Under the pieces are notes generated by a model, which ran no database searches, was not told where the DNA came from, and saw nothing but the letters and a program-made list of their open reading frames with translations. This document shows positions 54,368-63,010 of a stretch of 64,000 nt of DNA, piece by piece (the stretch's first letter is position 1; each line of letters opens with the position of its first letter). Made by a program: the position numbers and the translations under genes. Source of the stretch: Nitrospirillum viridazoti CBAmc (GTDB lineage: Bacteria; Pseudomonadota; Alphaproteobacteria; Azospirillales; Azospirillaceae); NCBI RefSeq assembly GCF_000730165.1, contig NZ_CP022113.1, positions 682,001 to 746,000 of the forward strand, written 5' to 3'.

Positions 54368-55078
54368 ATGGCAGCGGCACGCAAAAAGCAAGCGGCAAAC
54401 GCGGCGGTCGAGGACACCGGCAGTGCCCCGGAGGGCAAGCGCCTGAGTGAGATCGCCTATAGCGCCATCCTGGAAGGGCTGTTCGCCCGCAAGGTGCCGG
54501 CCGGCGCCTTCGTGTCGCAGAATGACCTGGTGCAGTTGCTGGGCATCCCGGTGCAGCCCTTGCGCGACGCGCTGCGCGTGCTGGAGGCGGAAGGGGTGCT
54601 GACCATCCATCCCCGCTCCGGCATCCAGTTCCTGAAGCCGGACTTCGAATTCGCCCGATCCACCTATCAGTTCCGCTCCATCATAGAGCGCGCGGCCGCC
54701 CGCACCTATGCGGAAACCGGCGACGCGGCGGAAATCGCGGCCCTGTTGGCCGACCACCAGGCGCTGATCGCCGCCATAGAGAAGGACGGCCTGACCCCCG
54801 CCCTGACCCAGACGCTGGAGGGGCTGGAGCAGCGTTTCCACGGCGCCATGATCGCCTGCCTGCGCAACCCGCTGATCGAGACGACGGCCCGCCGCCTGAA
54901 GAACTACGTCACCCTGATCCGGCTGGAACGGCTGATCACCCAGCCGCTGGCCCTGCGTACCTTGAATGAGCATATCGAGGTGCTGCGGGCCTGCACCGAC
55001 CGCGACGGCGACCGGGCGGAGGCGGCGCTGACCGTACACTTCCAGGCGGCCCTGCAACGCATCCTGGGCATGTTCTGA
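54368..55078 (+). CDS. GntR-family regulator, FadR/FCD subgroup
   Basis: 236 aa. The winged HTH is at about 24-92 (LSEIAYSAILEGLFARKVPA, LVQLLGIPVQPLRDALRVLE), and the all-helical FCD ligand domain follows (FRSIIERAAARTYAETGDAA), with the acidic and His residues that bind a metal-ligand pair in related sugar-acid sensors. Divergent from the dehydratase operon and in line with the catabolic genes downstream. Probably releases DNA on binding a sugar acid such as the 2-keto-3-deoxy intermediate. Confidence 0.9.
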   Translation: MAAARKKQAANAAVEDTGSAPEGKRLSEIAYSAILEGLFARKVPAGAFVSQNDLVQLLGIPVQPLRDALRVLEAEGVLTIHPRSGIQFLKPDFEFARSTYQFRSIIERAAARTYAETGDAAEIAALLADHQALIAAIEKDGLTPALTQTLEGLEQRFHGAMIACLRNPLIETTARRLKNYVTLIRLERLITQPLALRTLNEHIEVLRACTDRDGDRAEAALTVHFQAALQRILGMF

Positions 55079-55122
55079 GTCGGCAGTCGCGTGCCGTTGA
55101 CATATGAAATGACGTATCTAAT

Positions 55123-55129
55123 ATATCAG
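55123..55129. promoter_or_regulatory. Possible GntR half-site before the diketo-acid hydrolase gene
   Basis: ATATCAG, the half-motif also seen at 54347-54353 and 63004-63010, 36 bp before the hydrolase start, in an AT-rich stretch with an imperfect flanking repeat. Weak on its own. Confidence 0.3.
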
Positions 55130-55164
55130 TTGCGACTCAACCGTCTCAACCGAATGGATACGTG

Positions 55165-56031
55165 ATGAAACTGGCCCGTTACGGCGCCCCCGGCCATGAA
55201 CGCCCCGCCCTGCTGGATGCCCAGGGCGCCCCGCGCGACCTGACCGGCATCGTCGACGACATCGCTGGCGACGTGCTGACCAGCGCCGGCCTGGCGCGGC
55301 TGGCCGCCATCGATCCCGCCACGCTGCCCGCCCTGCCGGCGGGCCAGCGCATCGGGCCGGCCATCGGGCGCGTGGGCAAGATGATCTGCGTGGGCCTGAA
55401 TTTCCGCGACCATGCGGCGGAATCCAACCTGCCCCTGCCCAACCAGCCCATCATCTTCATGAAGGCCACCACCGCCATCTGCGGCCCCAACGACGACATC
55501 GTCATCCCCTACGGCTCGGTGAAGACGGATTGGGAGGTGGAGCTGGGCGTGGTCATCGGCGACACCGCCCGCCATGTGCCGCTGGAAAAGGCGCTGGACC
55601 ACGTGGCCGGCTATGTCCTGATCAACGACCTGTCGGAGCGTGAATTCCAGCTGGAGCATGGCGGCCAATGGGTGAAGGGCAAGAGCTGCGACACCTTCGG
55701 CCCCATCGGCCCCTTCCTGGCGACCAAGGACGACATCCCCGACCCGCAGGCCCTGGGCATGTGGCTGACGGTCAACGGCCACCGCTACCAGAACGGCACC
55801 TCGGCGGAGATGGTGTTCGGCGTGGCCCACCTGGTCAGCTACATCAGCCGCTACATGACCCTGATGCCGGGTGACGTCATCAGCACGGGCACCCCCGCCG
55901 GCGTGGGCCTGGGCCAGACCCCGCCCACCTATCTCAAGCCCGGCGACGTGATCGAGCTGGGCATCGACGGCCTGGGCACGCAGCGCCAGCGCACCGTGGC
56001 CTGGAGCACGGCCCAGAACACGGTGGAATAG
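55165..56031 (+). CDS. Fumarylacetoacetate-hydrolase-family enzyme (2,4-diketo-3-deoxy-sugar-acid hydrolase type)
   Basis: 288 aa. Family landmarks: VGLNFRDHAAESNLPL, FMKATTAICGPNDDIVIP, the acidic metal region DWEVELGVVIGD and GKSCDTFGPIGP. In the L-fucose/L-rhamnose route this enzyme cleaves 2,4-diketo-3-deoxy acid to pyruvate and L-lactate. Followed by the aldo/keto reductase 1 nt after the stop. A GTG at 55162 precedes ATG 55165; the ATG is preferred. Confidence 0.88.
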   Translation: MKLARYGAPGHERPALLDAQGAPRDLTGIVDDIAGDVLTSAGLARLAAIDPATLPALPAGQRIGPAIGRVGKMICVGLNFRDHAAESNLPLPNQPIIFMKATTAICGPNDDIVIPYGSVKTDWEVELGVVIGDTARHVPLEKALDHVAGYVLINDLSEREFQLEHGGQWVKGKSCDTFGPIGPFLATKDDIPDPQALGMWLTVNGHRYQNGTSAEMVFGVAHLVSYISRYMTLMPGDVISTGTPAGVGLGQTPPTYLKPGDVIELGIDGLGTQRQRTVAWSTAQNTVE

Positions 56032-56032
56032 C

Positions 56033-57040
56033 ATGGCGCTGGACCCCTCTTCCCTGGGCGCGCTCGGCTTCGGGGCCGCGCCCATCGGCAACCTCTACCG
56101 CGCCATGCCGGAGGAGGACGCCGAGGCCACCATCCGGTCGGCCCTGGAGGCCGGCATCCGCTACCTCGACACCGCCCCGCACTATGGCTTCGGCCTGTCG
56201 GAGAAACGGCTGGGCCGCGCCCTGTCCGCCTTGGACCCGGAGGGGAAGCTCATCCTCTCCACCAAGGTGGGCCGGCGGCTGGACCCGGTGCCGGACGCCG
56301 ACCGAACCCAGGTACGCCAGGGCTTCGTGACGCCGGAACCATTCGAGAGCCGCTTCGACTATTCCTACGACGCGGTCATGCGCTCCTATGAGGCCAGCCG
56401 GCAACGGCTGGGGCGGGAGCGCATCGACATCCTCTATGTCCACGACATCGGCCGTTACGTCCACGGCGACCGCCATGCGGAGACGTTCCGCCAGTTCATG
56501 GCGGGCGGCTACCGCGCACTGCGGGAGCTGCGCGACGGCCGGGCCGTGGGCGCCATCGGCCTGGGCGTGAACGAGTGGGAGGTCTGCGTCGAGGCGCTGG
56601 CCCACGGTGATTACGACCTGATGCTGCTGGCCGGCCGCTATACCCTGCTGGACCAGTCGTCGCTGGACCTGTTCCTGCCGCTGTGCGCGCAGCGGGGCGT
56701 CAGCATCGTCATCGGCGGCCCCTACAACTCCGGCATCCTGGCCACCGGCGTGAAGGGCCCCGGCCCCATCCACTACCAATATCAGCCGGCCCCGCCCGAC
56801 ATCGTGGCCCGCGTGGCCGCCATCGAGGCGGTGTGCGACGCCCACGGCGTGCCCCTCGCGGCGGCGGCCCTGCAATTCCCCCTGGCCCACGGCCAGGTGG
56901 TCTCCGTCATCCCGGGGATGGACAGTCCGCGCCAGGTGGAACGGGCCGTCAGCCTGGTCCGCCACCCCATCCCCACCGCCCTGTGGGCGGACCTGAAACA
57001 CCAGGGCCTGCTGCGCGCCGATGCGCCGGTGCCTGTTTAA
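56033..57040 (+). CDS. Aldo/keto reductase, D-threo-aldose 1-dehydrogenase (L-fucose dehydrogenase) type
   Basis: 335 aa. N-terminus LGFGAAPIGNLYRAM, catalytic region YLDTAPHYGFGLSEKRLG, Lys in LSTKVGR, His in ILYVHDIG and the C-terminal VVSVIPGMDSPRQVE. Oxidises the C1 of L-fucose and related aldoses to a lactone with NAD(P)+. In the same operon as the hydrolase and the SDR; the AKR family choice favours L-fucose over L-rhamnose. Confidence 0.85.
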   Translation: MALDPSSLGALGFGAAPIGNLYRAMPEEDAEATIRSALEAGIRYLDTAPHYGFGLSEKRLGRALSALDPEGKLILSTKVGRRLDPVPDADRTQVRQGFVTPEPFESRFDYSYDAVMRSYEASRQRLGRERIDILYVHDIGRYVHGDRHAETFRQFMAGGYRALRELRDGRAVGAIGLGVNEWEVCVEALAHGDYDLMLLAGRYTLLDQSSLDLFLPLCAQRGVSIVIGGPYNSGILATGVKGPGPIHYQYQPAPPDIVARVAAIEAVCDAHGVPLAAAALQFPLAHGQVVSVIPGMDSPRQVERAVSLVRHPIPTALWADLKHQGLLRADAPVPV

Positions 57041-57148
57041 TCAGGCCGCTCCAGTCCGCTGACGCTCCCCGCAAAACTGCGGCGGATGCGGTCGCATCCT
57101 GCGGCGGCATGGGGCATGCCGCTGACATCACCTGAAGGAAACACCATC

Positions 57149-57880
57149 ATGGGACGCCTTGAAGGCAAGACCGCCATCGTCACCGCCGCCGGCCAGGGCA
57201 TCGGCCGCTCCAGTGCCGAGCTGTTCGCCCGCGAGGGCGCGCGGGTCATCGCGCTGGACATCAACCCCGAAACGCTGGCCAGCATGACAGGCGTGGAGAC
57301 CCGCACCCTGAACCTGCTGGACGGCGCGGCCATCCAGGCGCTGGCCGAAGACATCGGCGGCATCGACGTGCTGTTCAACTGTGCCGGCTATGTCCACGCC
57401 GGCACGCTGGCCACGACGGCGGAGAAGGACCTGGACTTCTCCTACGACCTGAACGTCAAGGCGGCCTTCCGCATGATCCAGGCCTTCCTGCCCGCCATGA
57501 TCGCGCGCGGCGGCGGCTCCATCGTCAACATGTCGTCGGTGGCGGGCTCCGTCCTGGGCGTGGCCAACCGCTTCGCCTACGGCGTGACCAAGGCCGCCGT
57601 CATCGGCCTGACCAAGTCGGTCGCCGTGGACTTCGTAGGCCGGAACATCCGCTGCAACGCCATCTGCCCCGGCACGGTGCAGTCGCCCTCGCTGGATGAG
57701 CGGCTGGCCGCGACGGGCGATGCCGACGCCGCCCGCGCCGCCTTCGTCGCCCGCCAGCCCATGGGCCGCATCGGCCGGCCGGAGGAGATCGCGGAACTGG
57801 CGCTCTATCTCGCCTCCGACCTTTCCTCCTACACTACCGGCACGATCAACGTCATCGACGGCGGCTGGTCGAACGCGTGA
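57149..57880 (+). CDS. SDR, 2-keto-3-deoxy-L-fuconate (or rhamnonate) 4-dehydrogenase-like
   Basis: 243 aa. Nucleotide motif VTAAGQGIGRSSAEL, the acidic residue after beta-2 in VIALDINPETL favours NAD+, NCAGYVH, catalytic Ser in IVNMSSVAG and YGVTKAA. BDH2-like SDRs oxidise the 4-hydroxyl of 2-keto-3-deoxy acids. GAAGGAAAC precedes ATG 57149. Placed after the aldose dehydrogenase and before L-lactate dehydrogenase. Confidence 0.85.
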   Translation: MGRLEGKTAIVTAAGQGIGRSSAELFAREGARVIALDINPETLASMTGVETRTLNLLDGAAIQALAEDIGGIDVLFNCAGYVHAGTLATTAEKDLDFSYDLNVKAAFRMIQAFLPAMIARGGGSIVNMSSVAGSVLGVANRFAYGVTKAAVIGLTKSVAVDFVGRNIRCNAICPGTVQSPSLDERLAATGDADAARAAFVARQPMGRIGRPEEIAELALYLASDLSSYTTGTINVIDGGWSNA

Positions 57881-57904
57881 CGCCGTTGCCGACGTTCGAT
57901 ACCG

Positions 57905-57927
57905 GTGGCATGAGGTTCTCATGCCAC
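57905..57927 (+). terminator. Hairpin after the SDR gene
   Basis: Perfect 9-bp stem GTGGCATGA and TCATGCCAC, 5-nt loop, 25 nt after the SDR stop. No U-run follows, so it may pause or protect the mRNA rather than terminate. Confidence 0.4.
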
Positions 57928-58031
57928 TGTAGGACGCGACCGCGGCCGCCGGAGATTTCCGGGGAACGCAGTGGACTGGAAATCGAGGAAGCCAAGCGGC
58001 CGGATGGCCGCGCCCGGCGATTGAGGGGCGG

Positions 58032-58055
58032 CCTTTGATCGGTCACGATCAAAGG
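58032..58055. promoter_or_regulatory. Inverted repeat before the L-lactate dehydrogenase gene
   Basis: Perfect 9-bp arms CCTTTGATC and GATCAAAGG, 6-nt spacer, ending 19 nt before the start codon. Either an operator for separate control of this gene or a leader hairpin. Confidence 0.45.
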
Positions 58056-58074
58056 GCAAGATGGAGACTCCCGC

Positions 58075-59205
58075 ATGATCATTTCCTCTCCGCGTGATTT
58101 CCGGGAAGCGGCCAGGCGCCGCCTCCCCCGCTTCCTGTTCGACTATGCCGACGGCGGTGCGGGGACGGAGCAGACGATGCGCCGCAACGTTGACGACCTT
58201 GCCGACCTGGCGCTGCGCCAGCGCGTGCTGAAGAACGTGGCCGACATCACGCTGGGCACCCGCCTGTTCGGGCAGGACGTCGCCCTGCCCGTGGCCCTGG
58301 GGCCGGTCGGCATCGCCGGCATGTTCCGCCGGCGGGGGGAGGTGCAAGCGGCCCGCGCCGCCAACCGGGCGGGCCTGCCCTTCTGCCTGTCCACCGTCTC
58401 CATCTGCTCATTGGCGGAGGTGGCGGCGGGCACGGACGGGCCGCTGTGGTTCCAGCTCTACGTCATCCGCGACCGCGGCTTCATGCGCGAGCTGCTGGCC
58501 AACGCCAAGGCGCTGGGGGCCAAGGCCCTGGTGTTCACGGTGGACATGCCGGTGCCCGGCACCCGCTACCGCGACGCGCATTCCGGCATGTCCGGTCCCA
58601 ACGCGCCGCTGCGCCGCATGCTGCAGGCCGTGGCCAAGCCCGCCTGGGCCTGGGACGTGGGCCTGCACGGCCGTCCCCACCGGCTGGGCAACCTGGAGCC
58701 GGTGCTGGGCGACAAGAGCGGCCTGAACGACTACATGGGCTGGCTGGGTTCCAACTTCGACCCGTCCATCTGCTGGCAGGACCTGGAGTGGATCCGCCAG
58801 GGCTGGGACGGCCCCCTGATCATCAAGGGCATCCTGGACCCAGACGACGCCCGCGCGGCCGCCGACATCGGCGCCGACGGCATCGTCGTCTCCAACCACG
58901 GCGGCCGGCAGCTGGACGGCGTGCTGTCCTCGGCCAAGGCCCTGCCCGCCATCGCCGACGCGGTGGGCGACCACCTGACCGTGCTGGCCGACGGCGGCGT
59001 CCGCTCCGGCCTGGATGTGGTGCGCATGCTGGCCCTGGGCGCCAAGGGCGTCCTGCTGGGCCGCGCCTGGCTCTATGCCATGGCCGCGCGCGGCGAGGCC
59101 GGGGTCACCCAGCTGCTGGAGATCTACGCCAAGGAAATGAAGGTCGCCATGGCGCTCACCGGCGTGCGCGGCGTGGGGGAGATCGACCGATCGATCCTGG
59201 CGTGA
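58075..59205 (+). CDS. lldD: L-lactate dehydrogenase (FMN-dependent, LldD type)
   Basis: 376 aa alpha-hydroxyacid oxidising enzyme. Starts [23 protein letters not shown] and substrate residues [23 protein letters not shown], the catalytic His in [12 protein letters not shown], and [16 protein letters not shown]. Oxidises L-lactate to pyruvate at the membrane, passing electrons to the respiratory chain. L-lactate is the expected product of the diketo-acid hydrolase, so it completes the pathway. GGAG precedes the start. Confidence 0.92.
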   Translation: MIISSPRDFREAARRRLPRFLFDYADGGAGTEQTMRRNVDDLADLALRQRVLKNVADITLGTRLFGQDVALPVALGPVGIAGMFRRRGEVQAARAANRAGLPFCLSTVSICSLAEVAAGTDGPLWFQLYVIRDRGFMRELLANAKALGAKALVFTVDMPVPGTRYRDAHSGMSGPNAPLRRMLQAVAKPAWAWDVGLHGRPHRLGNLEPVLGDKSGLNDYMGWLGSNFDPSICWQDLEWIRQGWDGPLIIKGILDPDDARAAADIGADGIVVSNHGGRQLDGVLSSAKALPAIADAVGDHLTVLADGGVRSGLDVVRMLALGAKGVLLGRAWLYAMAARGEAGVTQLLEIYAKEMKVAMALTGVRGVGEIDRSILA

Positions 59206-59246
59206 GGATGGGGCGCCGTGGTGGAGCTGCTGTCCGGATACGGCGG

Positions 59247-59486
59247 TCACCTTGTGGTGAGAGCGATCCCGTGCGCTTTGCAGAAATTCTCTATCCAGAC
59301 GCCCTGGCGACGATGCCCATCCTTCCATAGGGCGGCGGCATAGCTCTCGGGGGTATGGCCGGTTGCGTTCCGTCGACGTACGACGGTGCCATCCGCCTCG
59401 GCGCGCACATAGGCTGCGCAGACGGCAGCTTCATCATGCCCGTGCTCCAAGAGCAACCTTCGCACCATCTCGCGCTGTCCAGCCAT
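59247..59486 (-). CDS. Small hypothetical protein
   Basis: 79 aa, MAGQREMVRRLLLEHGHDEA..., basic, with an RRRNATGHTPESYAAALWKD segment of a type seen in short alphaproteobacterial proteins; function unknown. GAGGGGG lies just before the ATG, so it is a real gene. Follows the gene at 59510 on the same strand by 23 nt. Confidence 0.6.
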   Translation of the reverse strand: MAGQREMVRRLLLEHGHDEAAVCAAYVRAEADGTVVRRRNATGHTPESYAAALWKDGHRRQGVWIENFCKAHGIALTTR

Positions 59487-59509
59487 GGGCCCCCTCGTTC
59501 ACCTTGTGA

Positions 59510-59818
59510 TCAGTCGACCAAGCCATCAAAGGGACTGAGCGCCTGGTCGAGGGCCATTACAGGCCTTACCCATTGTCCCGCGCCAACCGCAGCGACAGTT
59601 CTTGCTGCGAGTACCAGCTCGCCAATTTCTGGCGCCAATGAGATGGCCAGCTTCAGAAGCTCACGATGGCTTAACTTTGGGGCCGCATCAATGGCCGCTT
59701 GGATGGCCTCGGCCGCGGCTGGGGTAATGTTTTGGCCGCTTCGGGCAAAAGCGTCGGACGCAGCCCCAACCATTTCGTCCGATAGCGGAATTGGCAAAAT
59801 TGCAAAACTGCGTGACAT
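59510..59818 (-). CDS. Small hypothetical protein
   Basis: 102 aa, MSRSFAILPIPLSDEMVGAA, helical and Ala/Leu-rich (ITPAAAEAIQAAIDAAPKLS, ELLKLAISLAPEIGELVLAA). No signal peptide or recognised domain. AGGAGAG precedes the start. Probably co-transcribed with 59247. Confidence 0.55.
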   Translation of the reverse strand: MSRSFAILPIPLSDEMVGAASDAFARSGQNITPAAAEAIQAAIDAAPKLSHRELLKLAISLAPEIGELVLAARTVAAVGAGQWVRPVMALDQALSPFDGLVD

Positions 59819-60168
59819 ATCATCTCTCCTGCGAAAGACGCCGTTTCAGCAGCCAGTTGCCGGCGGCTGCCTCTCGCGCCGCGCGCCTTGCTCATGGTGC
59901 CCGTCGCTTCTTCGATCCGGCAAGCGGGTCGCCTCCACCAGCTCGGGCATCTGCTCAACAGTAGCCGACCCGAAAGACCACACCCTGACCCCGCGCCCAG
60001 ATAACCGGTCCCGTTTTGATCTGGTATTGATACGCCTATCTTTGCGTGCAAGCCAGGGGTCAGGTGATCGCGGATGGCTTGACGCGGGGGCGTCGGCCAG
60101 CCGTGGCATCTCCGCCTTGGCGTCCGAACCTGATCCCCTGACCACAGAAGGAGCGCCCTACGCACACC
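59819..60168. other. Intergenic region without a supported gene
   Basis: About 350 bp between the small-protein gene and the receptor terminator. Open frames exist on the minus strand (for example 59846-60145), but none has a ribosome binding site or a recognisable family. Confidence 0.5.
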
Positions 60169-60201
60169 AAAAAAGAACCCCACCCCGTTGCCGGGATGGG
60201 G
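60169..60201 (-). terminator. Rho-independent terminator of the third TonB receptor
   Basis: On the minus strand CCCCA-T-CCCG, loop GCAA, CGGG-G-TGGGG, then TTCTTTTTT. About 45 nt after the receptor stop. A clear case. Confidence 0.85.
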
Positions 60202-60245
60202 GGGTGGGAGGTTGGTGGAAGGAAGGGGCAGGTGGAACCGGGAGC

Positions 60246-62939
60246 CTAGAACTTCACGCGCACGCCGGCGGCGAAGCGGCGGCCGGTGGTGCGGTACTCT
60301 TTGGTGCGGTCGGGCGTGGTGGAGTAGATGAACTCGTTCTCGTCCGTCAGGTTCAGACCTTCCAGGGTGAGGGAGATGTTCTGCGTCAGGTCGTAGGACA
60401 GGCTGGCGTCCAGCTGGCCGTAGGCGTCGAAATATTCCGGATCGCCGTTGCGGCCGCTGGCCACCTGCAGGAACTTGTCGCGCCAGGTGTAGGCCAGGCG
60501 GGCCTGGACGCCGTACTTCTCATAGAAGGCGACCAGGCTGTAGGAGTATTTGGACAGGCCCTGCAGGCCATAGCTGGCGCCGCTGACCACGTTGGCGTAC
60601 TGGGCGTCGCTTTCCACGTAGGTGAAGCTGGCCTGCCCGCCCAGGCCGTCGAACGGCCCCGGCAGCCTGTCGAACACCTGGCGGTAGCCGACCTCCAGCC
60701 CCTTCACCGTGGCGCCCTTGCCGTTCGTGGGCTGGGTCACCTGGAACACCACCTGGTCCACCTTCTGCGGCGTCGTGGCCTGGGCCACGAAGCTGTCGAT
60801 GTTCTTGTAGAACAGTGCGGCTGACAGCATGGACAGGGGCTGGAAGTACCATTCCAGGCCGAATTCCGCCTGCGAGGCGCGGAAGGGGTTCAGGTCGGGG
60901 TTGCCCTTGGTGATCTGCTCGTTGCCCGGGTTGGACAGGATGGTCTGGGCCGGCGACAGGTCGGACAGGGTCGGGCGGGTCATGACGCGGGAGGTGGCGA
61001 AGCGGGCCACCAGGTCGTCGGTCAGGTCCAGCTTGACGTTCAGCGACGGCAGGACGTCGGTGTAGTGGCCGCTGAAGCTGATGGGCTGGACATCCGACAG
61101 CACAATCAGATTCTGGCCCTGGCCGTTGGGCTTGGCGCTCAGCACGGTCTGCGCGGCACCGGCGCTGGTGTACGTCGTGTCCTCGATACGCACGCCGGTG
61201 TTGACGGACAGAGGCAGGCCGCCGATCTCCGTCTTCAGGTCGAACATGATGTAGCCCAGGTTCACCTTCTCCTTCACGCGGGAGCTGGCGGCCGGGTCGG
61301 CCACGGGCCGGGTAAAGATGCCCTCCGGCCGCGACAGCAGGTAGTTGACCATGGCGTGTGGATCGTAGGTGATCCAGTTCCGCACGATGTTGTCGCTCTG
61401 GTACTTGGAGAAGAAGTCCATGGTCGTCGGCGTGAACAGCGACGACGGCAGCAGCACCGCGCCGCCGCAATAGGCGCAGGACACGGAACCCGGCTGGCTG
61501 ATGGCGTCCGCCGTCTTGGTGCGTTCCTGGTGCGACGCGCCGACGGAGATGGAGACGCCGCCGCCGGGATCCCAAGTGCCGTCCAGCTTCGCCTCGTTGA
61601 TCTCATCCTTGTAGTCGGTGCCGCCCCACAGGTTGTAGTGGGCCCCGACGTGGTTCACGTCGGTCGCGACGTTGGGAATGGTGGGCGAGGTGAAGTTATA
61701 GTCGTAGATCGGGCTGCCGTTGCGCCGGTCGAACGTCATGGTCATGTCGCGGCGGCGGATGGTGGAGAAGATGCTGTCTTCCTTGCCGTTGCGCGTCGCC
61801 TGCGAAGTGGAGGCGTCGAACACCAGCTTGAAGGCGTCCTTGTGCCAGGCGGTGTTCAGGCCCACCAGATAGGTTTCGGTCAGGCGCGGGGTGTAGGTGA
61901 CGATCTCGTCCACCGTGCCGCCGACGATCTTCTGATAGACGGCGGAGCCGTTCTTGACCACCTGGTCGACCAGCGTGCCGGAGGAGAAGTCGTAGGCCAG
62001 GCCCTGCGACTGGTCGATCTGGTCCATCTTGGTATAGAAGCCGTCCAGCGTGAACGTCAGGTTGTCGTTCGGCTGGTACTGGACGGTGCCGTTCAGGCCC
62101 GTGCGCTTGCGCGACGTCTCATAGAAGAAGGGCGACAGGTTGGACGGCATGTCCACGCCGGTGAAGCTGCCCACGCCGGGGGCGGTGCGGCCGTACCAGT
62201 AGTCGGTGGGGTCGACGTTGCCGCGCTTCACATGGCCGGCGCCGATGTCGAATTCATCGTCGCGGCTGTCGCGCTTCTCGTAAGAGGCCACCAGCGCCAC
62301 ACCGAAGGTCGATTCCGGATTGTGCCAGCTGACGACGCCGGACAGCGAGGGGTTGGTGCTGTCCGCCAGCTCGCCATACAGCGCGCGGGCGCTGCCGGCC
62401 ACCACCAGGTCCTGCTTCTGCTCCAGCGGGCGCACCGTGCGGATGTTCACCGTGGCGCCGATGGAGGCGCCGTTGATGTTGGCGCTGGGGCTCTTGTAGA
62501 CGTCGGCGCCGGAAATCAGCTCGGAGGGCAGGACGTCGAAGCTGAACTCACGCCCCACGTTTTCCGTGGCCAGGGTGCGGCCGTTCAGGGTGACGGTGTT
62601 GAACTGGGGCCCCAGGCCGCGGACCGAGATGAACTGACCGTCGCCACGGTTGCGGTCGATGGCGACACCGGTGATGCGCTGCAGGGATTCGGCCACGTTC
62701 TGGTCCGGCATCTTGCCCAGGTCTTCACTGGCGATGCTGTCGACGACGTTGACCGAATTGCGCTTGATCTCGGTGGCCACCTGCAGGGAGCGCTTGATGC
62801 CCGTGACCACGATCTCTTCCAGGCCCTGGTCGTCGGTGGCCGGGGTCGCCGCCTGCTGAGCGAAGGCCGTGCCTACCGTGGCATGCAGCAGGGCGCAGCA
62901 CGCCACACCTTGGGCGAGCCCCATCAACGTACGCTTCAT
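60246..62939 (-). CDS. TonB-dependent outer-membrane receptor (carbohydrate type)
   Basis: 897 aa. Signal peptide ends about residue 27 (ATVGTAFAQQ), then TonB-box region LEEIVVTGIKRSLQVATEIK, plug (VAESLQRITGVAIDRNRGDG, ISVRGLGPQFNTVTLNGRTL) and a long beta-barrel ending RFAAGVRVKF. The IKRSL...R-N-x-V-D-S-I opening is the subtype common in Caulobacter and Xanthomonas sugar loci. It shares the TGAAATATCAG upstream site with the deoxy-sugar operon, so it is the likely outer-membrane importer of the oligosaccharide. Confidence 0.92.
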   Translation of the reverse strand: MKRTLMGLAQGVACCALLHATVGTAFAQQAATPATDDQGLEEIVVTGIKRSLQVATEIKRNSVNVVDSIASEDLGKMPDQNVAESLQRITGVAIDRNRGDGQFISVRGLGPQFNTVTLNGRTLATENVGREFSFDVLPSELISGADVYKSPSANINGASIGATVNIRTVRPLEQKQDLVVAGSARALYGELADSTNPSLSGVVSWHNPESTFGVALVASYEKRDSRDDEFDIGAGHVKRGNVDPTDYWYGRTAPGVGSFTGVDMPSNLSPFFYETSRKRTGLNGTVQYQPNDNLTFTLDGFYTKMDQIDQSQGLAYDFSSGTLVDQVVKNGSAVYQKIVGGTVDEIVTYTPRLTETYLVGLNTAWHKDAFKLVFDASTSQATRNGKEDSIFSTIRRRDMTMTFDRRNGSPIYDYNFTSPTIPNVATDVNHVGAHYNLWGGTDYKDEINEAKLDGTWDPGGGVSISVGASHQERTKTADAISQPGSVSCAYCGGAVLLPSSLFTPTTMDFFSKYQSDNIVRNWITYDPHAMVNYLLSRPEGIFTRPVADPAASSRVKEKVNLGYIMFDLKTEIGGLPLSVNTGVRIEDTTYTSAGAAQTVLSAKPNGQGQNLIVLSDVQPISFSGHYTDVLPSLNVKLDLTDDLVARFATSRVMTRPTLSDLSPAQTILSNPGNEQITKGNPDLNPFRASQAEFGLEWYFQPLSMLSAALFYKNIDSFVAQATTPQKVDQVVFQVTQPTNGKGATVKGLEVGYRQVFDRLPGPFDGLGGQASFTYVESDAQYANVVSGASYGLQGLSKYSYSLVAFYEKYGVQARLAYTWRDKFLQVASGRNGDPEYFDAYGQLDASLSYDLTQNISLTLEGLNLTDENEFIYSTTPDRTKEYRTTGRRFAAGVRVKF

Positions 62940-62999
62940 TATGAACGTCCTCTCCCTGATCGATGGGCTTATGACAGCGAGATGCCAGTGCCCGTTGTT

Positions 63000-63010
63000 T
63001 GAAATATCAG
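63000..63010. promoter_or_regulatory. Candidate GntR site upstream of the third TonB receptor
   Basis: TGAAATATCAG, identical to the sequence next to the palindrome at 54327-54346. Located 60 bp upstream of the receptor start. Confidence 0.5.

Noticed and set aside
59846-60145. 99-codon minus-strand frame between the small genes and the third receptor
   Set aside because: No ribosome binding site, Arg-rich composition typical of shadow frames.
61065-63002. 645-codon plus-strand frame opposite the third TonB receptor
   Set aside because: Antisense shadow of a clear receptor gene; the sequence is a low-complexity Val/Gly/Ala/Asp mixture.
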